Assembly: GCA_913056395.1 (NCBI GenBank)
Contig: CAJXMG010000002.1
Coordinates: 103,297-167,296, forward strand
Source: an uncultured bacterium
GTDB lineage: Bacteria; Planctomycetota; UBA8108; UBA1146
DNA: 64,000 bases
Direction of reading: 5' to 3'
The notes beneath the pieces are model-generated. The model did not search any database and was not told the origin of the DNA. It saw only the letters and a program-made list of their open reading frames with translations. Positions 45,656-55,300 of the stretch are shown piece by piece; within the stretch, counting starts at the first letter, position 1, and each line of letters opens with the position of its first letter. Position numbers and translations under genes: made by a program.

Positions 45656-46681
45656 TTAGGGAAGAAGAGATTCGACCAGCAAGGGAAGCGAAACATCATA
45701 GCGATATTGGATCGAGGAGTGATCATCATCAAACTCCTCATACCGGTGATCGATCCCGTGCTTTGTCAACCTTGATGCCATAATCCGAGCTCCGTGATGT
45801 AAGCGATACTGATCGCGGAAACCGCAATCCAGGTACAACAGCTTGAGGGATTTGAGGGAGTCCACATGCCCGGATACCATCTCCACCGGGTCCCAACGAA
45901 GCCAGTTCTCCCAGCGTTCTTCGATCAACTCTCCGGTCTTCGGGTCAAAGGGCAACTGTATTCGCTCCGGGTTGTCGATGTCGGGATCATAAAATGCACA
46001 GAGAGCCAGAGTCATCAGCGTCATGATATCACTGCCACGATACTTGACCTTTGAACTGATCTTCTTGAGAAACGCCGCAGGGTCACCATCAAATCTTCTC
46101 AAGGTGTCGATGGCCGGAGGAAAATCCGGCACACACGCATAGGGAAAATAGAGATCCCCACTATGGCAGGCAATGCTTCCCCAAACGTCTGCATGCATCA
46201 TCCCGTGAATCAGTGAACCATATCCTCCCGAGGAAAATCCGAAGAGCCCCCGGTGGTCTCGTCCTGAGAGAGTGCGATACTGCTGATCAATCCACGGAAC
46301 CAATTCCTGTGTCAGATAACTCGCCCACGGTCCCACTGCGGGGGAATCGATGTATTGATTACCACCGAGAGAAGTAAAACCATCCGGCATGACGACAATC
46401 GCCGGTTTCATTTCACCGCTTCCCACCAATCGATCGAGACGCTCCGGAAGGTTTTCTGTGAAACCGTCCCAATTGAGAGATTTCAGGCCGCTGGAAGTAT
46501 AAGCCGCCAGATAAACCAGCACCGGATAACGATCCTCTGTCTCCTTGTATCCAGGAGGGGTCCAGACAGCGACTTTCCGGTCGCAGGAATCTCCCCGAGG
46601 ATTGTTCGCCAGCAGTTCGGAATGATGATCTCTCACATCAACGCTGCCGCGTTGCCCATCATATTTGAGCACTTCACCCAT
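45656..46681 (-). CDS. esterase D-family alpha/beta hydrolase
   Basis: A 341-residue hydrolase of the esterase D / enterochelin-esterase-like group. The nucleophile elbow is GFSSGGYGS (Ser about 150), the oxyanion region is VLVYLAAYTSSG, and the catalytic His is in FDDDHSSIQYRY near the C-terminus. No signal peptide is visible. The natural substrate cannot be inferred. It is divergent from the M3 peptidase gene. Confidence 0.85.
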   Translation of the reverse strand: MGEVLKYDGQRGSVDVRDHHSELLANNPRGDSCDRKVAVWTPPGYKETEDRYPVLVYLAAYTSSGLKSLNWDGFTENLPERLDRLVGSGEMKPAIVVMPDGFTSLGGNQYIDSPAVGPWASYLTQELVPWIDQQYRTLSGRDHRGLFGFSSGGYGSLIHGMMHADVWGSIACHSGDLYFPYACVPDFPPAIDTLRRFDGDPAAFLKKISSKVKYRGSDIMTLMTLALCAFYDPDIDNPERIQLPFDPKTGELIEERWENWLRWDPVEMVSGHVDSLKSLKLLYLDCGFRDQYRLHHGARIMASRLTKHGIDHRYEEFDDDHSSIQYRYDVSLPLLVESLLP

Positions 46682-46824
46682 CCTTTCCGAATGTGTGTCT
46701 GGCCTGACGGCCCCGAGGGGTTAGAATCTCTCTTCTGCCCCCCGGGGGCAAGCCTGTGGGTTATCGCCTTTGAGGCGGACCTGCCACCACCTGTTCCTGA
46801 CATGAGGAAGGGATCCCTGAGATC

Positions 46825-48546
46825 ATGAGTGAAACTGCCTATCCAAGACAATTTCTAGCTGCCGATTTTGCCGCGGACAGCATCGAGTCCATCGAAGCCG
46901 CTTACCAGCAGCTTCTCGACCGGGACATCTCGACCCGTGAAACTCTGGAACAGTGGTGCCGGGACTGGAGCGAACTCGACTCCTGTGTCGCCGAAGAGAG
47001 TTCCAGGCGATACGTGAAAAACACCTGCTTCACTGACGATCCGGAGGTCAAGGCCCGATTCATGGAGTGGCTCAAGGACATCTCTCCCAGCCTGAAAAAA
47101 ATCAGCTTCGAGATGGATCGCAAATTCATGGCCTCTCCTGCAATCGGAGAACTCGACAGCAAAGAGTTCGGGATGTGGATCCGATCTGTCAAAAACAGTG
47201 TCGAACTTTACCGGGAAGAAAACATCCCGTTGCAAACCGAGGAAAAAGAGCTCGATGCGAAATATGACGAAGTCATCGGCGCAATGACCATCGACTTTGA
47301 CGGTGAAACTCGCACTTTGCCCTACATGGGCCGGATTCTCGAAGAAACCGATCGCGATCGCAGAGAGCAGGCATTTCGGGCTGTCAACGAACGAATCCTA
47401 CAGGACGAAGATCAGATCCAGACCATCTTCGATCGCCAACTGGAGTTGCGTCATCAGATGGCCCTCAACTGCGGAATGGACAACTACCGAACTCTGCGAT
47501 TCCGCCAGCTTGAACGTTTTGACTATGGTCCGGAAGAGTGCCTCCAATTTCACGATTCCATCGAAAAAGTCGTGCTGCCTTTGATCCGTGAGCGTACCGA
47601 GCGTCGCCGTGAGCAAATGGGACTCGACAAACTTCGCCCATGGGACAGTGCCGTCGACCCCCTTGGCCGCTCTCCCCTCCGTCCCCTGGAGAAGGGAACA
47701 GAGTTGATCGATGGTTGCCGTCAGGTTTTCGGCAAGGTTCATCCTGACCTCGAGGGAATGTTCAACATTCTCATCGATGGAGACCTGCTCGACCTCGAAT
47801 CTCGCAAGGGCAAGGCACCGGGCGGTTACCAGGCCTGTTTCCATGAAATTCGCAAGCCCTTCATCTTCATGAATGCCGCTGGCAAACAGGGAGACGTGGA
47901 AACATTGCTCCACGAAGGAGGACATGCGTTCCACTCCATTGAAGCCCGTGACCATTCCCTGATCGCCAACCGCAGTGCCCCCATCGAGTATTGCGAAGTT
48001 GCTTCCATGGCGATGGAGTTGCTGGGTGCTCCCCACCTCAATGTCTTCTACGGTGATGGTGACGAAGTGACCCGTGCCCGTATCGATCACTTGGAAGGTA
48101 TCATTAGCTTGTTCCCATGGGTGGCGATGATTGATTCTTTCCAACACTGGCTCTACACCCATCCCGGACACAGCCGTGACGAGCGTCGCCAAACATGGCT
48201 GGGAATCATGGATCGCTTCGGAACAGGTCAGATCGACTGGACCGGACTGGAGGAGATCCGTGCCCACCGCTGGATGCGCCAATCCCACCTCTTCGGGGTC
48301 CCCTTCTACTATGTCGAGTACGCCATTGCCCAGTTGGGTGCACTGCAGGTCTGGCGAAATCATCGGAACGATGCCGACGAAGCGATTCGTATGTATCGTA
48401 ATGGTCTCTCAAAAGGCAACACTGTGACCCTTCCCCAACTCTACGAAGAGACGGGGATCCGGTTTGACTTTTCCTTTGAAAATCTCTCGGACCTGATTGG
48501 TATGGTCCGTGATGAAATTGAGAATCTGGAAGGTGCGGGAGTCTAG
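46825..48546 (+). CDS. M3-family oligoendopeptidase
   Basis: Zinc metallopeptidase of 573 residues related to oligoendopeptidase F/thimet peptidases, which trim short cytoplasmic peptides. The active site is LLHEGGHAFHSIE (HExxH-type HEGGH, about 371-375) with the third ligand Glu in EYCEVASMAMELL. The helical N-terminal region and the PFYYVEYAIAQLGALQ segment near the end are typical. No signal peptide. It precedes the cyclophilin pair by 44 nt. Confidence 0.92.
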   Translation: MSETAYPRQFLAADFAADSIESIEAAYQQLLDRDISTRETLEQWCRDWSELDSCVAEESSRRYVKNTCFTDDPEVKARFMEWLKDISPSLKKISFEMDRKFMASPAIGELDSKEFGMWIRSVKNSVELYREENIPLQTEEKELDAKYDEVIGAMTIDFDGETRTLPYMGRILEETDRDRREQAFRAVNERILQDEDQIQTIFDRQLELRHQMALNCGMDNYRTLRFRQLERFDYGPEECLQFHDSIEKVVLPLIRERTERRREQMGLDKLRPWDSAVDPLGRSPLRPLEKGTELIDGCRQVFGKVHPDLEGMFNILIDGDLLDLESRKGKAPGGYQACFHEIRKPFIFMNAAGKQGDVETLLHEGGHAFHSIEARDHSLIANRSAPIEYCEVASMAMELLGAPHLNVFYGDGDEVTRARIDHLEGIISLFPWVAMIDSFQHWLYTHPGHSRDERRQTWLGIMDRFGTGQIDWTGLEEIRAHRWMRQSHLFGVPFYYVEYAIAQLGALQVWRNHRNDADEAIRMYRNGLSKGNTVTLPQLYEETGIRFDFSFENLSDLIGMVRDEIENLEGAGV

Positions 48547-48590
48547 CGAGACTCATGCGCATGATTTGGAACTAAAGAAATGAGGTCTTC

Positions 48591-49346
48591 ATGAAACAGG
48601 TGTCGCGCAGCCGCTTCACCCTTCTTCTGCCCGCTTTGTTGGCAGCCCTGATTCCCCTTCTCGCCCACGGAGATGAGCCCGCCGGCGAAAAGAAAATGCA
48701 GAAAATGGACTCCGCTGTCGCAGAGGTGGCCAAGTTTATTGATAAAAACATCGCTGATAAAAAGATCAACAAAGAGGTCGCTGGCTGGAAGAGCCGCCTT
48801 CCCAAGTTCCCCACTGTCAAATTCACTCCAGGGGCCACTTACGTCTGGAAGTTGAAGACCAACAAGGGGGATATTGAAGTCGCCTTCATGCCGGATGTGG
48901 CTCCCAATCATGTGGCCAACTTCCTCTACCTGACTCAGTTGGGCTTCTTTGACGGTCTCAAGTTTCACCGCGTTATCACCGGCTTCATGGCCCAGGGTGG
49001 CTGCCCACAAGGCTCCGGAAGAGGAAACCCCGGTTACCGTTTCGCGGGTGAGTACTCACCGAGCGTCAAGCACAACACCAAGGGGCTGCTCTCAATGGCC
49101 AATGCGGGACCCGGAACCGACGGTAGTCAGTTCTTCCTGACCTTTGTCCCCACCCCATGGCTCGACAACAAGCACACCATCTTCGGCAAAATGAGATCGG
49201 GTGATGATACCCTCAAAAAACTGGAGGCCGCTGGCAGCCGCGGAGGCCGTCCTTCCGAAGAATTGAAAATTATCAAGGCATCCATCGCCGTTGAGTCCTC
49301 AAAAGCTCCGGTGAAAAAGGAAACTCCCAAGAAAGAAGGAAGCTGA
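48591..49346 (+). CDS. exported cyclophilin-type peptidyl-prolyl isomerase
   Basis: 251 residues. A signal peptide (FTLLLPALLAALIPLLAHG, about 9-27) and a charged Lys-rich segment precede a cyclophilin domain (about 85-230): FHRVITGFMAQGGCPQG, YRFAGEY, LLSMANAGPGTDGSQFFLTF, LDNKHTIFGKM. These include the catalytic Arg and the FMAQGG and SQFF binding-pocket residues. It ends in a Lys-rich tail. Probably folds exported proteins, which are abundant in this genome. The start has GAGG at 5 nt. Confidence 0.92.
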   Translation: MKQVSRSRFTLLLPALLAALIPLLAHGDEPAGEKKMQKMDSAVAEVAKFIDKNIADKKINKEVAGWKSRLPKFPTVKFTPGATYVWKLKTNKGDIEVAFMPDVAPNHVANFLYLTQLGFFDGLKFHRVITGFMAQGGCPQGSGRGNPGYRFAGEYSPSVKHNTKGLLSMANAGPGTDGSQFFLTFVPTPWLDNKHTIFGKMRSGDDTLKKLEAAGSRGGRPSEELKIIKASIAVESSKAPVKKETPKKEGS

Positions 49347-49347
49347 A

Positions 49348-49932
49348 GTGAGCACTTCTGAAAAAAACATCATGGCGATGCGTGAAGCCATCGAAGCCAT
49401 GGACATCGATACCGGATCTGACGGCTGGAAAACTTCTTTGCCGATGTTCCCCGAGGTTGAAATCGACGCAGACGCTGAAATCTTCTGGGTTCTGGAAACC
49501 AATCATGGCACTTTGAAAATCCGCCTGATGCCGGATGTCGCCCCCAATCATGTGCGTAATGTGATGTACCTCACCGAGTTGGGATTCTACGACGACTTGA
49601 ACTTCCACCGGGTGATCACCGGTTTCATGGCCCAGGGTGGCTGCCCGGAGGGCACCGGAATGGGTGGGCCCGGCTACCGCTTTGCAGGCGAATTCTCCCC
49701 CAAAGCCCGTCACGACCGTCGCGGATTGCTGTCGATGGCCAATGCCGGTCCAAATACCGACGGAAGCCAGTTCTTCATCACCTTCACTGCCACTCCGCAT
49801 CTGGATGATAACCACACCATCTACGGAGAAGTGGTCGAAGGTCATCCCACATTGGAAGCCCTCGAAGATCGGGGTTCCGGGCATGGTGGAACCAGTGAGC
49901 CACTGCTGATGGTCAAAGCCAGCATTCAGTAG
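49348..49932 (+). CDS. cytoplasmic cyclophilin-type peptidyl-prolyl isomerase
   Basis: 194 residues, paralogue of the preceding gene without a signal peptide. Same catalytic pattern (FHRVITGFMAQGGCPEG, LLSMANAGPNTDGSQFFITF, LDDNHTIYGEV). The GTG start follows AAGGAAG, one base after the upstream stop, so the two are co-transcribed and coupled. The pair looks like a tandem duplication in which one copy is exported and one stays in the cytoplasm. Confidence 0.92.
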   Translation: MSTSEKNIMAMREAIEAMDIDTGSDGWKTSLPMFPEVEIDADAEIFWVLETNHGTLKIRLMPDVAPNHVRNVMYLTELGFYDDLNFHRVITGFMAQGGCPEGTGMGGPGYRFAGEFSPKARHDRRGLLSMANAGPNTDGSQFFITFTATPHLDDNHTIYGEVVEGHPTLEALEDRGSGHGGTSEPLLMVKASIQ

Positions 49933-49952
49933 TGTTTCTGGATCTTGTCTGC

Positions 49953-49992
49953 AAAAAGAGTCCGTTTTCCCTGCGGAAAACGGGCTCTTTTT
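49953..49992. terminator. bidirectional terminator
   Basis: AAAAAGAG.CCGTTTTCC pairs with GGAAAACGG.CTCTTTTT around a CTGC loop. It lies between the convergent cyclophilin and YqgE genes. Confidence 0.9.
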
Positions 49993-50019
49993 CTTTCGAC
50001 TCTATCTTCAGGGCTAATC

Positions 50020-50619
50020 TCAGTTCATACGATCATCATGAGGCAACTGGCTCCATACTCGAAGGTTCGAATCGTTGGACTGATTCAACAAACGATTCCA
50101 AAGATCGTCTCGAGCTCCCGCCAACAGGTTGTCTCCACTCGTCCGAATCATGACCCAGACCGATTCCAACAGCTCTGATTCGAGTTGCCCTGCTTCCCAC
50201 CCTGAATAGCCACGAAAGAAGTGAAGTCTGTCTTCAGAAAGGTGTTGAGCCGTTACCGCTTCAACTGTTTCCTCAAAGTCAGAAGGCTGGTGAACTCCGG
50301 GTAACAACTCCCTGCCATCTGGCAAATCAATTCCAGTCGTTGAAGTTCCTGAGGTATCTATCAGGCAAAAGGCCTGATCTGTTCCCACGGGTCCACCCGT
50401 CAGAAAGTGACTGTTCAGTTCCGTTCCACTGATCAACTTCGACATCACCGATCGGTGATCTTCCGCAACAGGCTGGTTGAGAACCAGGCCGGAAGTTCCC
50501 AGTTCTTCCTCATGATCGGTGAGCAGAATGACCGTGCGATAGAAAGTGGGGTCCATTGGAATCATCGGCGAAGCAATAAGGCAGTTTCCCGGTTCAATCT
50601 GATCGCAGACCTTCAGCAT
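50020..50619 (-). CDS. YqgE/AlgH family protein
   Basis: 199 residues of the UPF0301/AlgH family, whose molecular role is unclear. Marks: PGNCLIASPMIPMDPTFYRT, VILLTDHEEELGTSGLVLN, LTGGPV, and the C-terminal FRGYSGWEAGQLESEL. The ATG at 50619 follows GGGGGG; the frame opens 18 nt earlier. It lies 60 nt after mrfB and may belong to the same transcript. Confidence 0.9.
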   Translation of the reverse strand: MLKVCDQIEPGNCLIASPMIPMDPTFYRTVILLTDHEEELGTSGLVLNQPVAEDHRSVMSKLISGTELNSHFLTGGPVGTDQAFCLIDTSGTSTTGIDLPDGRELLPGVHQPSDFEETVEAVTAQHLSEDRLHFFRGYSGWEAGQLESELLESVWVMIRTSGDNLLAGARDDLWNRLLNQSNDSNLRVWSQLPHDDRMN

Positions 50620-50678
50620 ATTGCCCCCCGTAACCATCGAGGACCCAAAACGTGGACCCGAATTGGGAACACTCTACA

Positions 50679-51365
50679 TCACGAAGACAACATCTCTTCC
50701 TGCAATCGATATCGCAACCCCACCAGCGAGATCAAATCCCGGCGATTGTGCAGGTAGATCGGCTCGATCACCGCAAAAGGGGCTCCCTCCCGCAAGTCCT
50801 GAAATCGCAAGGGAGCCTCTGATCCTGGAACATCGGCCTCGCAACGGGGTAATCCCAGTAGTCGCTCTTCCGCCGTAACCAGGCGGCAATCGGGCCACGT
50901 GCGACGATACTTCTTCCGGATCAGCGGTAACAGGTCCCTTGAAATCAGCGGGCACTCAGAATCCAGACGATGCCACTTCCAGCGTTGGCAAAGAAATGGA
51001 AGATCAAAACCATCGCCGTTGTAGGTGACGATTTCGCGAAAGCCTGCCATTTTTTCTCGCAAGCGTTTCAACTGCCGGCGCTCACTGGCTGCGTCACCGG
51101 CATACCATTGGGAAAGATGCAGTATCGTTCCTTTCCGATAGAGAAATCCGATCATCGCCGCCAGAGAACGGGATGCTCTCAAACCCGTTGTCTCAAGATC
51201 GAGAAACATCACCTCCTCGGGGGTTTGATTCAGAACTTCAGGTGAGACGACCCCCTCCAGATCGACTTCCACATCTTCAGGAATTGTTGGCGTGACCTTT
51301 GGGCTGCTGCTTCCAACCTGGAGCTTTTGAATCACCCGTCGGAGTCTTTGATTTCCCTGCTTCAT
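50679..51365 (-). CDS. mrfB: MrfB/YprB-type exonuclease
   Basis: 228 residues with an RNase H-like/DnaQ-type 3'-5' exonuclease fold. Catalytic acids appear in MFLDLETTGL (Asp, Glu), TYNGDGFDLPFL (Asp) and HNRRDLISL (Asp). In Bacillus subtilis the YprA helicase and YprB nuclease (MrfA/MrfB) act together in a UvrABC-independent repair of mitomycin C damage. Here the two genes overlap by one base (TGATG), supporting the same pairing. It lacks the TPR-like C-terminal extension of the B. subtilis protein as far as can be judged from length. Confidence 0.82.
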   Translation of the reverse strand: MKQGNQRLRRVIQKLQVGSSSPKVTPTIPEDVEVDLEGVVSPEVLNQTPEEVMFLDLETTGLRASRSLAAMIGFLYRKGTILHLSQWYAGDAASERRQLKRLREKMAGFREIVTYNGDGFDLPFLCQRWKWHRLDSECPLISRDLLPLIRKKYRRTWPDCRLVTAEERLLGLPRCEADVPGSEAPLRFQDLREGAPFAVIEPIYLHNRRDLISLVGLRYRLQEEMLSS

Positions 51366-53863
51366 CAGCGATTCCCCCTTGAGGTCAATCGTGCCACTTT
51401 CCGTATCTTGCGCTCCACCCGTTCATCCAATGCTGGAGCGGGTGGATTGAGTGGAGACTCCACAGGTGCGGGAACGCCATGCAGTTCAGGCTTATAGGGC
51501 TCCAATCCCATTAGCCGATGCAAGAGCCAACGCGTGGCCTCCTTTGGATAGGGATATTCCATCACCTCCGATTCGAGAGAAGACTCGATCCGGGATGCCC
51601 CTGGCAAGACGCAGGAAGGACAACCTGCGACACAAGGACACTCCACCACCGCTTCCAGAACATCTTTGAGAATCCCATCGTGTTGTTCATGTCCGAGTTC
51701 TGAATAGCCGATTCCGCCCGGATACAGGTCAAAGATGTGAATCAGATTGTCATCGACGTGGTGATCGATATCCCCCGGATCGCACATTGCCCGGATTGCG
51801 AGCAAATCCCTGAACAGGCGAGCGACCCCGTGCATTCCAGAACGCAGGAACCCGGGCCCATGCTCCTCCGATTGCATGACGGTATCCCTGTCCAGAGAGA
51901 TTTCGTGACTGACCGTATCCAACTCGAGGGGAGGAAGGTGAACTTCACCATAACCAATGTTCTCCGTTGAATGAAAGCGGACCTTTTTGTAACCGGTCAA
52001 CCGAGTTCGTATCTCCACTTCCGCCAGACGAATACGCGCTCCGCAGACTTCACGGGTATCCCATTCCTCTGTGACAGTGACCCGTTTCTGCGTCAGCACT
52101 TGAGTGTAGTAGCCGGTCTTGGTTCTGCGAATCTTGACCAGACAGTTTACATGATCCATCTCCTCAACGATAAATGTCTCCGTTCGATGAATGTAGATGG
52201 CACCTTCATAGAGACTCAACATCGCTGCGACATAATCGAGTTCTCCGACGATGTTGTCTGGACCCAGTTCAAGGATTGTGAAGTTCTCTTCACTTGCGGT
52301 GCGCAACTTGACCTGTGTCGCAGGATACTCCTCCCGTGCGAGATACCATGCTCCCCCTTCCTCCCGCAGGCGCTTCTCCTCCTGCAAGACGGTGCACATG
52401 GCGGTCACACCGGGGCCAAGGAGATCATCGTCTGCGGATGTCAGTGGTAACTCGTAGGCTGCACAAATCAAATGTCGCGCCACGATATAGGGGTTATCGG
52501 TTTCAATGACTGCATTTTCAGGTGAGCTTCCGAACAGGCTCTCCGGATGGCGAACAAACCACTGATCGATGGGATCATTGCCCGCAATCATGAAGACCAG
52601 TGACTCCCCATGCCGACGCCCTGCTCTGCCCGCCTGCTGCATGAACGAACAGACACTCCCCGGCCAGCCAACGATGATGCAACCATCGAGCCCGCCCACG
52701 TCGATTCCCACTTCCAGTGCACTGGTTGAGACCACACCACCCAATTCTCCATCGAACAGTGAAGACTCAATACGGCGCCTTTCCGTCGGCAGGTAACCGG
52801 CACGGTAGGGTTCAATCTTGCTGGCAACTTCCTCACGGTCACTGGCTCCACGCGCCCTCTCGCGTATGTAGCGCAGGATCAGCTCCACATTGTTGCGGGT
52901 GCGCGCAAAACAGATGGTTCTCAATCCCCGCCGAACCAGTTCCGGCAAAAGTCTGACCGCCACCGAGGTGGGCCCCCGACGGGTCAGGGTTCCATCGGTG
53001 CGCTCAACAACTGGTGGATTCCATAACACCACCTCCTTGTGACCGCGGGGTGAACCATCATCCTCGATGACGCTCACTTCCCGGCCGATCAGTCGCCCGA
53101 CATGCTCTCCCGGATTGCGTATCGTCGCACTCGCTGCAATGAAAACAGGATCGGAACCGTGGTGCCGACAGATTCGCCGCAATCTCCGGATCACAGCGGA
53201 AACGTGAGATCCAAAGATACCGCGCAGGGTATGCACCTCATCGAGAACGACATATCTCAAGTTGGCAAAGAGCGCCCCCCAGCCCCCATGGTTGGGAAGA
53301 ATGGAAGCGTGCAACATATCAGGGTTGGTCAGGATGATCCGACCGGAACGGCGCAATCGACGACGCATTGTGGGTTCCGTATCGCCATCGTAGATCCCGG
53401 TCTCCAACTGCAATCCCATTCCATCGATGACCCCGCGCAGATGTCGATGCTGGTCCTGGGAGAGCGCCTTGGTCGGATAGAGCAACAATGCATGCGCTCC
53501 GGGATCACGGACCATTGCATCGATCACCGGCAACGTACAACACAGGGTTTTGCCGCTGGCAGTCGATGAAGCAATCACCACATCCTCACCGGCAAGGGTC
53601 CGGGAAATGGACTGGGCCTGATGCCGATACAGTGGCCAGGTGCCGGATTTTTGCAAATGCTCAAGAATGCGTGAATCCAGTGGAGGGGCCTCCTCCGCCG
53701 GAATCGCTTCCCGTGCAGGCAAGGTCTGCCGGGCCACCAACTCTTCGGCGGAACCCAATCGGGATTCCACGTCCGACAACACTTCGAGAGGAGTGGGTGC
53801 CTCATGAAGGGCCGATTCATGAAGAGGATTTCTGAGGGGATTCTTCCGTGGTCTTGTTTCCAA
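51365..53863 (-). CDS. mrfA: MrfA/YprA-type DEAD/DEAH helicase
   Basis: 832-residue superfamily 2 helicase. Motif I ASSTASGKT, motif II LDEVHTL (DEVH), motif III AASATIRNP, then SALEVGIDVGG and QQAGRAGRR in the second RecA domain. The C-terminal DUF1998-type region has the four-Cys metal site CPCVAGCPSC seen in MrfA. TTG start after GAGG. Its stop overlaps the mrfB start. Together they should form the helicase-nuclease pair that removes DNA crosslinks or bulky adducts. Confidence 0.9.
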   Translation of the reverse strand: METRPRKNPLRNPLHESALHEAPTPLEVLSDVESRLGSAEELVARQTLPAREAIPAEEAPPLDSRILEHLQKSGTWPLYRHQAQSISRTLAGEDVVIASSTASGKTLCCTLPVIDAMVRDPGAHALLLYPTKALSQDQHRHLRGVIDGMGLQLETGIYDGDTEPTMRRRLRRSGRIILTNPDMLHASILPNHGGWGALFANLRYVVLDEVHTLRGIFGSHVSAVIRRLRRICRHHGSDPVFIAASATIRNPGEHVGRLIGREVSVIEDDGSPRGHKEVVLWNPPVVERTDGTLTRRGPTSVAVRLLPELVRRGLRTICFARTRNNVELILRYIRERARGASDREEVASKIEPYRAGYLPTERRRIESSLFDGELGGVVSTSALEVGIDVGGLDGCIIVGWPGSVCSFMQQAGRAGRRHGESLVFMIAGNDPIDQWFVRHPESLFGSSPENAVIETDNPYIVARHLICAAYELPLTSADDDLLGPGVTAMCTVLQEEKRLREEGGAWYLAREEYPATQVKLRTASEENFTILELGPDNIVGELDYVAAMLSLYEGAIYIHRTETFIVEEMDHVNCLVKIRRTKTGYYTQVLTQKRVTVTEEWDTREVCGARIRLAEVEIRTRLTGYKKVRFHSTENIGYGEVHLPPLELDTVSHEISLDRDTVMQSEEHGPGFLRSGMHGVARLFRDLLAIRAMCDPGDIDHHVDDNLIHIFDLYPGGIGYSELGHEQHDGILKDVLEAVVECPCVAGCPSCVLPGASRIESSLESEVMEYPYPKEATRWLLHRLMGLEPYKPELHGVPAPVESPLNPPAPALDERVERKIRKVARLTSRGNR

Positions 53864-54037
53864 TTGGGCCTCTTTCGATCAGGTGCGGCGACATCGACGT
53901 CGACCGCCGAACCTAACATAACCCTAACAAAGTTTCCAGATCCCCCTGAAATGCGCCCCTGAGGTTGTGTTTGGCAATTCAAGACTGTTCCGGTATCGTG
54001 ATCCACAGGGGACCGCACCGCTGGAAATTGGGGAATT

Positions 54038-55300
54038 TTGAAGCTGAATACACCTGCTGCACCTACCCAACCTGCACCTACCCAACCTGCACCTACCCAA
54101 CGAACCTCGACAAGACACCTTTCCCATTCACTACTGGGTTTGCTGGTGCTCGTTATGAGCGGCTGCGGCGGTGGACCGGATCCACGTACGGAACTCGTCA
54201 ACCCGATTCCCCTTCAAGAGTTCGAGTCATTGCTCCAACGGGGCAAAACCTATCAGGCAAGGGCACTGATCGAACCCTTCGCCAGCCCGGAACAACCCAA
54301 CAGCATCCGCGGTATCGCCAGACTTGGACTCGGTCGCTGTGATCTGGCCGACAAGCGATATGAGGACAGCCTTCTTCATTTGGACAAAGCCCGCCGGCTG
54401 TTGCCACCGGGACCGGATCAGGCGCAGGCACGATTCCACTTGGGAGTCGCCTATCTACACAAAAAATCAGTGATGAGTGCACTGAATCATCTGGAGGCGG
54501 CGTTTGCAGGTGTCAGTGACATCGACTTGAAGAAGCGATCCGCCTACCTGATCGTTCGCACACAGGACGAGTTGGGAGATCCAGTCTCTACTCTTTACCG
54601 TGAAGCCTCCGCAGGAAGTTATTACAGTGAATATTCTGGAATCTGGTCGCAACCGGTGCCGGTTGTCGCCCAACCTCCCATCGAGACGACACCGCGGGAG
54701 ACCACTCCCAAACCGGAAGCACGTCGACTTGCCCCACCACCCCTTCGCCTGCTGAAACGACAGCAATGGAATGCAAGGCCGGTTCGAACTTCTTCCGTCA
54801 ATCCCATGAGTCGGCCCTTCCGAATCACCGTTCACCACACTGCCGACCAGGAGAGCCTCTCCTCCATCAGTCAGAGTGATCCCCGTGAATACCTGAAAAT
54901 TCTTCAGCGTCACTGTCAGAACAATCTTGACTGGGGCGACCTCGGATATCACTTCCTGATCAGTAAGGACGGTCGAATCTGGGAGGGGCGGCCGATGAAA
55001 TACCAGGGTGCCCACGCAGGGAATCCCACACTCAACAGGGGAAACATCGGCGTCGCCCTCATCGGCAATTTTGATTCCACTAAGCCGAGTACCGCACAGG
55101 TCCGCAGCCTGCAAAATCTTCTGGCCAGCCTCTGTGACCTCTACCGGATTGAGCCTTCAAAGATCTTTGGCCATGGCGACCTCAAGACCACAGGTTGCCC
55201 CGGCAGGCATTTGAGTTCCATTCTCCGTGAACTGGTGCGCAAACTGGAAAAAAGCAACCTGTCACGTCGAAGAGATGGATTTGATTCAAAATCCCGCTGA
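54038..55300 (+). CDS. lipoprotein N-acetylmuramoyl-L-alanine amidase (PGRP type)
   Basis: 420 residues. A TTG start is followed by a Pro/Thr/Gln/Ala-rich stretch encoded by a 15-bp tandem repeat, then a lipoprotein signal (HSLLGLLVLVMSGC, Cys about 43). A TPR-like region (about 60-190) and a Pro-rich linker lead to an amidase_2/PGRP domain (about 258-410). Zinc ligands are visible as His in TVHHTAD and His and Cys in FGHGDLKTTGCPG. It should cut the amide bond between MurNAc and L-Ala of peptidoglycan from the membrane surface. lysA starts inside its 3' end. Confidence 0.88.
   Translation: MKLNTPAAPTQPAPTQPAPTQRTSTRHLSHSLLGLLVLVMSGCGGGPDPRTELVNPIPLQEFESLLQRGKTYQARALIEPFASPEQPNSIRGIARLGLGRCDLADKRYEDSLLHLDKARRLLPPGPDQAQARFHLGVAYLHKKSVMSALNHLEAAFAGVSDIDLKKRSAYLIVRTQDELGDPVSTLYREASAGSYYSEYSGIWSQPVPVVAQPPIETTPRETTPKPEARRLAPPPLRLLKRQQWNARPVRTSSVNPMSRPFRITVHHTADQESLSSISQSDPREYLKILQRHCQNNLDWGDLGYHFLISKDGRIWEGRPMKYQGAHAGNPTLNRGNIGVALIGNFDSTKPSTAQVRSLQNLLASLCDLYRIEPSKIFGHGDLKTTGCPGRHLSSILRELVRKLEKSNLSRRRDGFDSKSR
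54061..54100 (+). repeat. 15-bp in-frame tandem repeat
   Basis: 2.7 copies of ACCTACCCAACCTGC encode Pro-Thr-Gln-Pro-Ala units just before the lipoprotein signal of the amidase. The unit is a multiple of three, so copy change alters length, not frame. Confidence 0.85.

Noticed and set aside
54038..54110. Phase-variable switch in the amidase gene
   Set aside because: The repeat unit is 15 bp, so copy change cannot shift the frame.
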